From NCBI RefSeq assembly GCF_044628455.1, contig NZ_JBIYZW010000006.1:1-64000 (forward strand): a stretch of DNA of 64,000 nucleotides, in the 5' to 3' direction. This DNA is from Solirubrum sp044628455 (GTDB lineage Bacteria > Bacteroidota > Bacteroidia > Cytophagales > Hymenobacteraceae). The notes beneath the pieces are model-generated. The model had not been told where the DNA came from. It saw only the letters and a program-made list of their open reading frames with translations, and ran no database searches. Below are positions 54,770 through 62,813 of this stretch, one piece after another. The first letter of the stretch is position 1. Each line of letters starts with the position of its first letter. A program made the position numbers and the translations under genes.

Positions 54770-55947
54770 GTAGATCAAATCGGTTATTTTGACGGGTGTA
54801 ACTCCTGAACCGATGCCGAAGCAGTACCGATTAACCTTGAGCGCGGAGGAGTCCGCGCTGTTGGAGGCGATAGTGGCCCAACGCCGGGCCAAGAGCGTGG
54901 TCGTGGTGCGGGCACAGTGCCTGCTGGCCGTGGCCAACAACGGGCTGGGCTGGAGCGACATGCAGGCGGTGGAGGCCTACGGGGCGAGCGTGCGCACGCT
55001 CGAGCGCCTGCGCTAACGCGCCTGCGAAGCGGGCGTGGAAGCGGCCCTGCACGGGCAGCCACGCCAGCACTGGCCGGCCAGCAAGTACACCGGGGAGGTG
55101 GAAGCTCACCTGGTGGCCGCAGCCTGCTCGGCCCCGCCCGACGGGCATCCGCACTGGACGCTGCAGCTCTTGGCCCAGCGCCTGGTGGCGCCCGACGTGT
55201 TGCTCGCAGCCAGCGCGGCCGGGGTCGGGCGCGTGCTCAAAAGAACGAGCTCAAGCCGTGGAAGCGGCAGATGTGGGTGATTGCCCCGTCGCAGAAAGCG
55301 GCCTTCGCCTGCACCGTGGAGCGGGTGCTGGACGTCTACCAGCGGCCTTACGACCCGGCCCATCCGATCATGTGCCTGGACGAGTCGCCCAAGCAACTCA
55401 TCCGCGTAAGCCGTACGTCCGTCGTGTTGCCCGACGGCGGCACCCGCTACGACGCGGAGTACCACCGCCACGGCGTGGTGCAGCTCTACCTGCTGCACGA
55501 GCCCTTGCGTGGCTGGCGACGCGTGCAGCCCGAAGCGCGCCACGACCGGCTCACCTTCGCCCGCGTAGTGGCCCGCCTGCTGGAGCAGGACTACCCTACC
55601 GCCGAGCGCGTGACCCTGGTGCTCGACAACCTCTCGGCCCACCAGCCCGCGGCGCTCTGCGAGGTCTTTCCGCCCGAACGCGCCCATGCCCTATTTCAGC
55701 GCGTCGAGTTCGTCTTCACCCCCAAACACGGCTCTTGGCTCAACATGGCCGAAAACGAGTTTGCCGCCCTGCTCACCCACGGCCTGCCCGAGCGGGTAGC
55801 CGACCACGACCCGCTGGCGCGCCACTGCTTGGCGTGGCAGACGGAACGAAACCAACGCGGGGCGCCCACCAATTGGCAGTTTACTACCGAACAAGCCCGC
55901 ACTAAGCTCAAACGACTTTACCCGACAACCTAATCGATTTGACCTAC
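54770..55947 (+). mobile_element. IS630-family insertion sequence inserted in a stop codon
   Basis: About 1178 bp between TA duplications at 54768-54769 and 55948-55949. Inverted ends: left GTAGATCAAATCGGTTAT, right complement GTAGGTCAAATCGATTAG. The right TA is the middle of CTA, the reversed TAG stop codon of the adjacent TonB-dependent receptor. Distinct from the IS630 at 34967 in both ends and transposase. Confidence 0.88.
54819..55933 (+). pseudogene. IS630 transposase, two lesions
   Basis: From ATG 54813-54822 region ('MPKQYRLTLSAEESALLEAI') the HTH part runs to a TAA at 55014-55016 in 'TLERLR-stop-RACEAGVEA', a likely CAA to TAA change. After 55240 the frame shifts by one base in an A4 run ('GRVLK' to 'KNELKPWKRQMW'). 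The DDE core is otherwise complete: 'IMCLDESPKQLI', 'VTLVLDNLSAHQPA', 'HGSWLNMAENEFAALL'. Ends with TAA at 55931-55933. Confidence 0.85.
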
Positions 55948-57965
55948 TAGCGCGATTGGTAGCGCAGGTTGACGAAAAAGTTGCAGCCGGCCTCGGGAAA
56001 GCCCTCGAAAAGGGCGTAGTTGCGGTCGAGCACGTTGTTGACCCCACCTTCCAGCGTCAGGCCTTCGATCAAACGCAGGCGGGCGCTGGCGTTGAACACC
56101 GCAAAGCCGCCCACGCGCAGCCCGCCGCTGGTGCTGTAGCGGTCGGAGTTCCACTCCCCGCTGCCCAGCAGGCTAAGCCGGTCCCAGGGCGCGTACTGCA
56201 CCGAGCCAAACACCTTGTGGGCGGGCGTGTCGATGAAGCGCAGCTCGGGGTTGGTTTGGTTTTCGCGGCGGAGGTAAGTGTAGTTGGCCTCCGCGCGCAG
56301 GGCAGACGTCAGTTGCTGGTTTAGCGCAATTTCGCCGCCGTAGTAGCGCGCCCGTCCCGTATTTTGAAGTTGAAACAGTTGCCCTTGCACGTTATTGACT
56401 TGCTGAATCACGTCGTCAAGCCGGCTATAAAACACGCTGGCCTGCACCCCCAGCTGAGCCTTGCCCGGCGTTCGGGTGTAGCCCAGTTCGTAGTTCTGGG
56501 CGGTTTCCGCCCGCAGGTCGGGGTTGGGCAGGGCTTGGCCCAAGCGGTAGGAATACCGGTCTTTGAGGGTGGCAAAGCGCGTCTTACGCGCCGCCGAAGC
56601 CCGCAGCTGGCCAACTGCGGTCGGCGTGTAGAACACGCCGCCCTGCAGGTTAAAGGCAGCGTTGTCGTTGGCGGCGAAGTCGGTAATTTCGCGGGTGGTG
56701 CTGTTGTAGTCCTGGGCCCCGTGGCTGGCGCGCCAGTCGTAGCTCAGGCCTGCGGCCAGACGCCAGCGCGAGGTCAGCTGCCAGACGTCTTCGAGCGCCG
56801 CGGAGGTGGTCACGTCGGCGAACTGCCGCGGCGGCTCGCCCCGGTTCCACTCGCGGTGCCGATCGTACTTGTAGTGCACGGCCAGGCGCGGGGTATGGCC
56901 GGCCAGCGTGGTCAGGCCCGCTTCGGCCGAGCCGCCCGCGGTGTACGCCCGGTAGTAGCTGCGGAAAGCGAAGGGCCGGGCCTGACTCGTGTAAGTTGAG
57001 TCGTCGAAAGCGTCGAGCACGTTGGCGAAGCGGTCGAAGTAGACCCGCGTTTTGAAATAGGCTGCGCCGTTGGCTTGGCTCGTGCGCGAGAGGAAATACA
57101 CTGTTTCCTTGTCCCACTTCGGCCAGCGCCAGTAGCGCACCCGCGGGCGGCTGAAAGCCGGATCGGCGCCGGTGTACACGGGCTGGCCCTTTCTGCCCTG
57201 CTGGATGGCGTAGCCAACGGTGTACTCATCGCCGGGGCGAGGCTGAAAGCCGATTTTGCCGCTGAAGCGGGTGTCCGCGCGGTCGGCATTGTCGCGCCGG
57301 TCGCCCTTCTCGCGGCGGGTGTCGGCAAAATCGGCCGACAAGGGGTAGTACTCCTGCCGCAGCCGCGCCGCGCTGGCCTGGGCGTAGAATTTGCCCCGCC
57401 GGGCGCCGACGTTGACGCTCAGGTTGGCACCGCGCCCACTGAAGGTGCCCGCCGCAGCGCTGTACTCCAGCGGCTTGGCCGGCGCCCGCGACACCAGGTT
57501 GATGGCCCCGCCCAGGGCATTGGGCCCGTAGAGCAGCGAGGCAAAGCCCTTCTCTACCCGAATTTCGGCCAGGTCGGCCGTGGTAAAGCGGGCCAGGTCC
57601 ACGTAGCCGTCGTAGGGCACGTACACCGGGACGCCGTCGAGGAACACGGGTATCTGGCGCAGGTCGAAGCCGCGCAGGTACACGATGGACTCGTTGCGCG
57701 GGCCGGTGCTGGCCAGGGCTACGCCGGGCAGCAGGTTCAGGGCCCGGCCCACCTCCAGGCGCTGGTGACGGGTAAAGTCAAGGGCAGTGAGGCGGTTCTG
57801 GGCGAAGCCCACCGTATCGGTGTCGCGGCGGCCGATGACTTCCACCACGCCCAATTCGAAGCGTCGGGCCGCGCCGGTAGAATCGGCGGTCTGAGCCAGC
57901 AGGGCGTAGGGAAAAGGCAACAACAAGCCGGCACCGGGCAGGGCACGGCAAAGAAATGAAAGCAT
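55947..57965 (-). CDS. TonB-dependent outer-membrane receptor
   Basis: 672 aa from ATG 57965, which starts a signal peptide ('MLSFLCRALPGAGLLLPFPY'). Plug domain: 'LEVGRALNLLPGVALASTGP', 'IVYLRGFDLRQIPVFLDGVP', 'IRVEKGFASLLYGPNALGGA'. The rest is a 22-strand-type beta barrel ending in 'NFFVNLRYQSR'. No carboxypeptidase-like or STN extension precedes the plug, so it is of the siderophore/vitamin/metal-receptor size rather than SusC. The ligand is unknown. The frame is open upstream without a stop into a small ORF that overlaps the FAD-subunit gene. An IS630 sits in its stop codon, but the codon is restored. Confidence 0.9.
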   Translation of the reverse strand: MLSFLCRALPGAGLLLPFPYALLAQTADSTGAARRFELGVVEVIGRRDTDTVGFAQNRLTALDFTRHQRLEVGRALNLLPGVALASTGPRNESIVYLRGFDLRQIPVFLDGVPVYVPYDGYVDLARFTTADLAEIRVEKGFASLLYGPNALGGAINLVSRAPAKPLEYSAAAGTFSGRGANLSVNVGARRGKFYAQASAARLRQEYYPLSADFADTRREKGDRRDNADRADTRFSGKIGFQPRPGDEYTVGYAIQQGRKGQPVYTGADPAFSRPRVRYWRWPKWDKETVYFLSRTSQANGAAYFKTRVYFDRFANVLDAFDDSTYTSQARPFAFRSYYRAYTAGGSAEAGLTTLAGHTPRLAVHYKYDRHREWNRGEPPRQFADVTTSAALEDVWQLTSRWRLAAGLSYDWRASHGAQDYNSTTREITDFAANDNAAFNLQGGVFYTPTAVGQLRASAARKTRFATLKDRYSYRLGQALPNPDLRAETAQNYELGYTRTPGKAQLGVQASVFYSRLDDVIQQVNNVQGQLFQLQNTGRARYYGGEIALNQQLTSALRAEANYTYLRRENQTNPELRFIDTPAHKVFGSVQYAPWDRLSLLGSGEWNSDRYSTSGGLRVGGFAVFNASARLRLIEGLTLEGGVNNVLDRNYALFEGFPEAGCNFFVNLRYQSR

Positions 57966-58226
57966 AATAAACGGAAAGTTATATTGGGATCGTACTGCTG
58001 GGTCGCCCGCTGCAAAGCATTCCCGGCCAGCACGGCAGCGACCCGCTTCGGCTACGTCGTCGGGTCCGAATGCCTCCATGGTGCGCAGGCACCACGAAGT
58101 AGCCGTTAGCGCGTCAACCAGCAGCCAGGGCTCGTCGCCGCCTTCGGTGGTGCCCAAGCCTGTTTTGCTGCGCAGGTAGCGGCAGATGCCGGCCTGGGGC
58201 ACGAGGTCCACGGGAATGAATTGCAT
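57966..58226 (-). CDS. Small Cys-containing ORF coupled to the molybdoenzyme operon
   Basis: About 75-87 residues from ATG 58226, whose A is shared with the TGA stop of the FAD-subunit gene (TGATG overlap), a sign of translational coupling. Sequence highlights: 'MQFIPVDLVPQAGICRYLRS', 'TGLGTTEGGDEPWLLVDALT', 'WCLRTMEAFGPDDVAEAGRC' and RAGRECF, with four Cys. No stop codon follows before the TonB-receptor ATG, so it is in frame with the receptor. Family not recognised. Either it lost its stop, or a long fused product is made; the receptor's own signal peptide argues for a separate start there. Confidence 0.55.
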
Positions 58227-59248
58227 CAGCTCAGACCAGCGGCTTTAAGGATGGCCCGGCGCACGATGGCCTGGAAGACGGACACTTTGTAGGCGTTTTG
58301 CTCCAACGGCGTGGCGTCGGCCACGGCGGCCAGGGCAGCCGCGCGCGCCGTTTCTTCCGTCACGGGCTTGCCCACGAGCACGGCTTCGGCGGCCGGCACG
58401 CGCAAGGGCAGCGGGGCAGCGGCGCCCAGTACGATGCTGGCCCGGTGGCATCGCCTTCCCTCCTGCTCCAGCACCACGGCCACGTCGGCGGTGGCCCAGT
58501 CGTAGCTTTCCCGCTCGCCGAACTTGATGTACCAGGCGCCCGTACCGGCGGCCGGCTTGGGCAGCAGTACTTCGGTAATCAGCTCGCCGGGCAGGATGCT
58601 GGTTTCGCGGCGCACGTCCTGTTCGGGGCGCACGAAGAAGCTTTCCAGCGGCACCCGGCGCACACCCTGCGGACCTTGCAGCTCCACCTGCGCCCCGTAG
58701 GCCACAAGGGCCGTGCTGACGCTGGAGCCGTGCACGGCCGAGCACGTCTGGTTGCCGATGATGCCGTGGTACTTGTTCTCGGCCCCGGGCTCGTTGGCGA
58801 AGCACTTGGTTCCGCCTTTCTTCAGGCACTGAAAATGCTCGTTGCGGAAGTACCAGCAGCGCGGGCGTTGCAGAATGTTGCCGCCCAGCGTGGCCGCGTT
58901 GCGCAACTGCGGGGTAGCCGCGTGGGCCACGGCCTCGGCGAGGGCGACGTAGCGCTGGCGCAAGGTCTGGTCGGCTTCGAGCTGAGCCAGGGTCACCAGG
59001 GCGCCGAGGCTTACGCCGTCCTTGCTTTCGGTGATGCTGCTCATCTTGGGCAAGTTGAGCACGCTCACCACCCGGGCGGGCTGCAGGAGGTACTCCTTCA
59101 TCAGGTCGAGCAAGTCCACGCCGCCGGCTTTGTAGACAGCGGCCGACGCGGGCTTGGAGGCCGGCAGCATGGCGTCGGACACCAGCAGGGTGCGCTGGCC
59201 GTGGGCCTACTTGACGCTTTGGGCGTCCATCCATTCAAAGGCGTTCAT
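58226..59248 (-). CDS. FAD-binding subunit of xanthine dehydrogenase-family aldehyde oxidoreductase (PaoB-like), TAG at codon 14
   Basis: From ATG 59248 the frame reads 'MNAFEWMDAQSVK', TAG (59207-59209), 'AHGQRTLLVSDAMLPASKP' and continues to 58226. The ATG overlaps the TGA of the Mo-subunit gene (ATGA). FAD-binding motif 'NAATLGGNILQRPRCWYFRN' and four Cys of an extra loop ('CWYFRNEHFQCLKKGGTKCF', later 'IGNQTCSAVHGSS') resemble PaoB, whose loop carries a [4Fe-4S] cluster. A CO-dehydrogenase-flavoprotein C-domain ends it. Restart at GTG 59182 would skip about 22 residues. Electrons would pass from the Mo site via iron-sulfur centres to this FAD. Confidence 0.88.
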
Positions 59249-61719
59249 AGGCGGCCAGTGGCTTTGGTTTGGGCGGAAAGGGCTTGCAGGATGCGCTGGG
59301 GCGTGATGGGCAGCTCCCGGATGCGCACCCCGATGGCGTTGTAGACGGCGTTGGCCACCGCGGCGGCCGTGGCCACGTTGGCCGATTCGGCAATGCCTAG
59401 GGCGTCGGTGCTGGAGGTGGCGGTGTATTCCTCCACCAGGTGAATCTCGATCTGGGGCACTTCGCGGGCACCCAGAATTTTGTACTGGTCGAGGTTGGCG
59501 TTCATCATGTAACCGTAGTTGCGGTCCATGTGCCGGTTTTCGTACAAGGCCCAGCTCACGCCCTGAATCACGCCGCCGTTGATCTGGCTTTCGAGCTGCA
59601 GCGGGTTGAGCGGGCGGCCGCAGTCGTGCACGGCCACTACGCGCTCCACCTTCACGTAGCCGGTTTCGGTGTCCACGCTGACTTCGGCAAACTGCACCCC
59701 GCCCGAGCGGCCGAACATGGTGCCGTAATTGTCTTTGCGTTCTGCCAGCGCGGAAATTTGGTCGGTCGGCAACTTTGCCGCGGCTTCCTTGAAACTCAGG
59801 CTCTTGGCAGGATTTCCTTGCACCACGATGCGCCCGCTTTGGAACAGCAGTTCGCTGGGCGCTACGCCCAGCACCGGGGCAGCCAGGGCCAGCAGCTGTT
59901 GGCCTGCCTTGTAGGTAGCGTTGCGCGCCGGCGGCGTAATAGAGGGCGTTGTCATGCTCCCACCCGAAGGCGGGCCGGGCGGGTGCAAGGAGTCCCCAAT
60001 GCGCACGGTGATATCAGCCGGTTGCAACCCGAGTTCTTCGGCGACCACCTGCGCCAGAATGGTGCGGGTGCCGGTGCCCAGGTCCTGCACAGCCGACATC
60101 AGGGCCACCGATCCGTCGCGGTGGATGCGCACCTCCACGCCCACGCCTTGCGCCATGTAGCGGCCCCACTCGGACTGAGCCACGCCGATGCCGCGTTTGA
60201 CGGGTCCGGGCGATGCGCCCGGCGCTTTTCGCAGCTGCTTCCACCCCACCTTTTCCGCTCCGATCTGCCGCTGCAAACGGCGCATTTCGCTGGCGTCGAT
60301 TTTGTCGCGCAGGGCCAGTGCGTCTTGCCCGACGCGTTCGGCCAGCTCGTCGATGAGTTGCTCCAGCGCGAAGGCGCCCTGCGGGGCACCGGGCGCCCGG
60401 AACGCGGCCCCCGGCCCGGCGTGCGTCAGCACGTCATACTGAGCTACTTTGGTGTTCGGGCAGGTTTGGTACATTTCAACGGCTATCCAACCCACGCCCG
60501 CGCCCAGGCCCACGCCCGCCGACCCGTACGCGGTCTGCTCCAGAACGGTCAGGGTACCGTCCTTTTTGGCGCCGATGCGCAGCCGCTGCAGGGAGCTGGG
60601 GCGGTTGCCCTCGGCCAGGTGTTCCTCGCGGCGGTCGAGCATAAGGCGCACGGGCCGGCCGGTTTGCTTCGACAGGTTGGTGGCGGCCACGCCGTAGTTC
60701 CCGGCCCCGTACTTGGCCCCGAAGCCCCCGCCCATAAATTCAGTAATGACGCGCACGTTGCTGGCCGGCAGCGAAAACAACTCGGCAAACTCGTTGCGGG
60801 CCCCGCTTACGTGCTGGGTCGAGATGTAGACCGTTAAGCCCTCGGGTTTCCAGTCGGCCACCACGCCGTGGGTTTCCAACGGGCAGTGGGTTTGCACCTG
60901 GGTGCGGTACTCGCCTTCGACGATGACTTCCGCTTCCTGAAGGCCCTTGGCCGCGTCGCCGCGGGTGCCGCCGGGGTTGGGGCCGCGCACGTTGCCTTGC
61001 TGCGGCAGGGCGGCGTCGGCCCCGCCGCCGCCGGCGGTTTCGTTTTGGTTTACCCGCCGCCCTCCGAAGACCAGCGGCGCGTTGGGCTGCCGGGCCTGCT
61101 CGAGGTCCACCACGAAGGGCAGCACCTCGTACTCGACCCGGATGAGCCGGGCCGCTTCGTCGGCGGCCTGCTGGGAGGTGGCGGCCACGGCCGCGATGGG
61201 CTGGCCTACGTAGCGGATGACGGGAAACTGGCTGCCGGTGGGCTCCGGCCCGACTTTGGGGTTGGCGTGCTGCGGGTCGCGCACTTCCACGGCCGTGCCC
61301 ATTACTTTTTGGATGAGGTACACCCCCTGCACGCCGGTGTAGCGCTCGGCCGCGCTCGAATCCACGGCGCGGATGCGTGCGTGCGGGTGGGGCGAGCGGT
61401 GCATGCGGGCGTAGAGCATGCCCGGCAGGTGCACGTCGTAGGTGTAGCGGGCCTGGCCGGTGACCTTCTGTCGGGCATCGAGGCGGCGTACCCGCTTGCC
61501 GATGACGTTCAGGTCCTTGTTGAGCGGCAAGGCGGGCGGCTCGTCGGCGGGCACCTCGCGCACTACCGGCTTCAGGTTGACGCCGGGTACGCCCACGGGC
61601 AGGGTGAGCCGCTTGGTCGCTGGCGCCTGTCCGGGTACGGGCGCGGCCAGCGCCGCTTTCAGGAGCTCGAACTTGCCGGCCTTCTTAGCCCCTTTTTTTA
61701 GTTTACGGTAGCTCGCCAT
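59245..61719 (-). CDS. Molybdenum-binding subunit of aldehyde oxidoreductase (PaoC-like)
   Basis: 824 aa from ATG 61719. Domain 1: 'VIGKRVRRLDARQKVTGQAR' with 'YTYDVHLPGMLYARMHRSPH'. Mo-binding domains: 'FMGGGFGAKYGAGNYGVAA' (Gly-rich cofactor loop), 'AAFRAPGAPQGAFALEQLID', 'AVQDLGTGTRTILAQVVAEE' and the catalytic Glu in 'LGIAESANVATAAAVANAV' (Glu778). It oxidises aldehydes or hydroxylates heterocycles with water-derived oxygen; the substrate is not predictable. It has no signal peptide and would be exported with the Tat-tagged 2Fe-2S subunit, as in PaoABC. Overlaps the FAD gene by ATGA. Needs XdhC-type maturation (39546-40724). Confidence 0.92.
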   Translation of the reverse strand: MASYRKLKKGAKKAGKFELLKAALAAPVPGQAPATKRLTLPVGVPGVNLKPVVREVPADEPPALPLNKDLNVIGKRVRRLDARQKVTGQARYTYDVHLPGMLYARMHRSPHPHARIRAVDSSAAERYTGVQGVYLIQKVMGTAVEVRDPQHANPKVGPEPTGSQFPVIRYVGQPIAAVAATSQQAADEAARLIRVEYEVLPFVVDLEQARQPNAPLVFGGRRVNQNETAGGGGADAALPQQGNVRGPNPGGTRGDAAKGLQEAEVIVEGEYRTQVQTHCPLETHGVVADWKPEGLTVYISTQHVSGARNEFAELFSLPASNVRVITEFMGGGFGAKYGAGNYGVAATNLSKQTGRPVRLMLDRREEHLAEGNRPSSLQRLRIGAKKDGTLTVLEQTAYGSAGVGLGAGVGWIAVEMYQTCPNTKVAQYDVLTHAGPGAAFRAPGAPQGAFALEQLIDELAERVGQDALALRDKIDASEMRRLQRQIGAEKVGWKQLRKAPGASPGPVKRGIGVAQSEWGRYMAQGVGVEVRIHRDGSVALMSAVQDLGTGTRTILAQVVAEELGLQPADITVRIGDSLHPPGPPSGGSMTTPSITPPARNATYKAGQQLLALAAPVLGVAPSELLFQSGRIVVQGNPAKSLSFKEAAAKLPTDQISALAERKDNYGTMFGRSGGVQFAEVSVDTETGYVKVERVVAVHDCGRPLNPLQLESQINGGVIQGVSWALYENRHMDRNYGYMMNANLDQYKILGAREVPQIEIHLVEEYTATSSTDALGIAESANVATAAAVANAVYNAIGVRIRELPITPQRILQALSAQTKATGRL

Positions 61720-61802
61720 GGGGACGATTTACAAGGAAGATAAGCCGTGAAGCATGCCGGGGGAGTAAGTAATTCAGCGGCGAAGGCCTGTTCACTCACT
61801 GC

Positions 61803-62546
61803 TCAGCGCTTCGCCAGCGCCTGCATGGCTTCGAAGATCTTGGGGTAGGTGCCGCAGCGGCAGAGGTTGCCGCTCAGAGCGGCTTTCACCTCCTCCAGGC
61901 TGGGCTGGGCGTTGCGCTTTAGCAAGGGGGCGCAGCTCATCACCATGCCGGGCGTGCAGAAGCCGCACTGTTGGGCGTCGTGCTCGATGAAGGCGGCCTG
62001 CACCGGGTGCAGCTGCCCGTTCCGCTCCAGCCCTTCCACGGTGGTGACTTCGCGCTTGCCTACTTCCACGGCCAGGGTCATGCAGCTGTTGACGGGCAGG
62101 CCGTCGAGCCAGACGGTGCAGGCCGAGCAGGCGCCGCGGTTGCACACCACCTTGGTGCCGGTCAGGTGCAGCTCGTCGCGCAGTACCTCGGCCAGGGTTT
62201 GGCGCGGCTCGATGCTGACCATGCGCCGCTCCCCGTTGACCTTGAAGCTAATGCCCGTGCGGCCCGGGCCAAGGGCCGCCGGCTCGGCGGGCGCGGCTTC
62301 GGCCAAAGAACCCAGACCGGTACTGAGCACGACGCCGCTGGCGGCCGTCAGGCCCGCCCCTTTCAGGAAGCCTCGGCGCGAGAGGCCGCCGGACGGGACC
62401 TGTTGGTCAGAGGATTCGGGTGGGTTAGGACACGAAGGGTTAGATTCTAAACTGTGGGGAAGGATTGGAGCGTCAAAGACGCGCAGCAAGCAGCAGGCAT
62501 TGCAAAACTGAAATGAATACAAATGCTTGCAGCACGCAAAAACCAT
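61803..62546 (-). CDS. Tat-exported [2Fe-2S] subunit of aldehyde oxidoreductase (PaoA-like)
   Basis: 247 aa from ATG 62546, but the first about 45 residues are not typical and the true start may be a non-ATG codon nearer the Tat motif 'LSRRGFLKGAGLTAASGVV'. Plant-type [2Fe-2S] ligands in 'CNRGACSACTVWLDGLPVNS' C, and the second cluster in 'CGFCTPGMVMSC' and 'LCRCGTYPKIFEA'. It passes electrons between the Mo and FAD sites in the periplasm. First gene of the operon: 83 bp to the Mo subunit, which overlaps the FAD subunit. Order here is A-C-B rather than the A-B-C of E. coli pao. Confidence 0.9.
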   Translation of the reverse strand: MVFACCKHLYSFQFCNACCLLRVFDAPILPHSLESNPSCPNPPESSDQQVPSGGLSRRGFLKGAGLTAASGVVLSTGLGSLAEAAPAEPAALGPGRTGISFKVNGERRMVSIEPRQTLAEVLRDELHLTGTKVVCNRGACSACTVWLDGLPVNSCMTLAVEVGKREVTTVEGLERNGQLHPVQAAFIEHDAQQCGFCTPGMVMSCAPLLKRNAQPSLEEVKAALSGNLCRCGTYPKIFEAMQALAKR

Positions 62547-62605
62547 CTATACCACTGGTAGGACGGTCGGGCTGGGCACTGGCGCCAGCACAAGGTTCGG
62601 CTAAG

Positions 62606-62746
62606 AAGCTGTTTGAGTTAATAACAATGGTCACGCTGAGCTTGTCGAAGCATCTCTACCGAACGACACCCGGATGAAGCGGTAGAGATGCTTCGACAAG
62701 CTCAGCGTGACGTTCTGAGGTGCTTTTTGGCTAACTCAACCAGCTT
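62606..62746. repeat. MITE-like element with perfect 32-bp hairpin
   Basis: Perfect inverted repeat of 32 bp: 62630-62661 (GTCACGCTGAGCTTGTCGAA...) and 62680-62711, with an 18-nt loop. Outside it a second imperfect pair, AAGCTGTTTGAGTTA at 62606-62620 and its complement at 62732-62746 (one mismatch), suggests terminal repeats of a small non-coding element. The core GAGCTTGTCGAAG is a motif known from REP-like repeats in several bacteria. It could also act as a terminator-like hairpin between the two flanking genes. Confidence 0.8.
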
Positions 62747-62813
62747 TTTAAGCAAGCCTCATTGCATGTTCCCAGGGTGGCGGCATTGTCCGCTAGCGGC
62801 GGTTTACATGCGT

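Noticed and set aside
10448..59209. General reassignment of TAG to glutamine
   Set aside because: Several intact genes (SDR at 24540, DoxX at 28604, WYL regulator at 30157, UvrA-like at 31097) end in TAG exactly where their families end, and read-through would run into neighbouring genes. Point damage or sequencing error is simpler.
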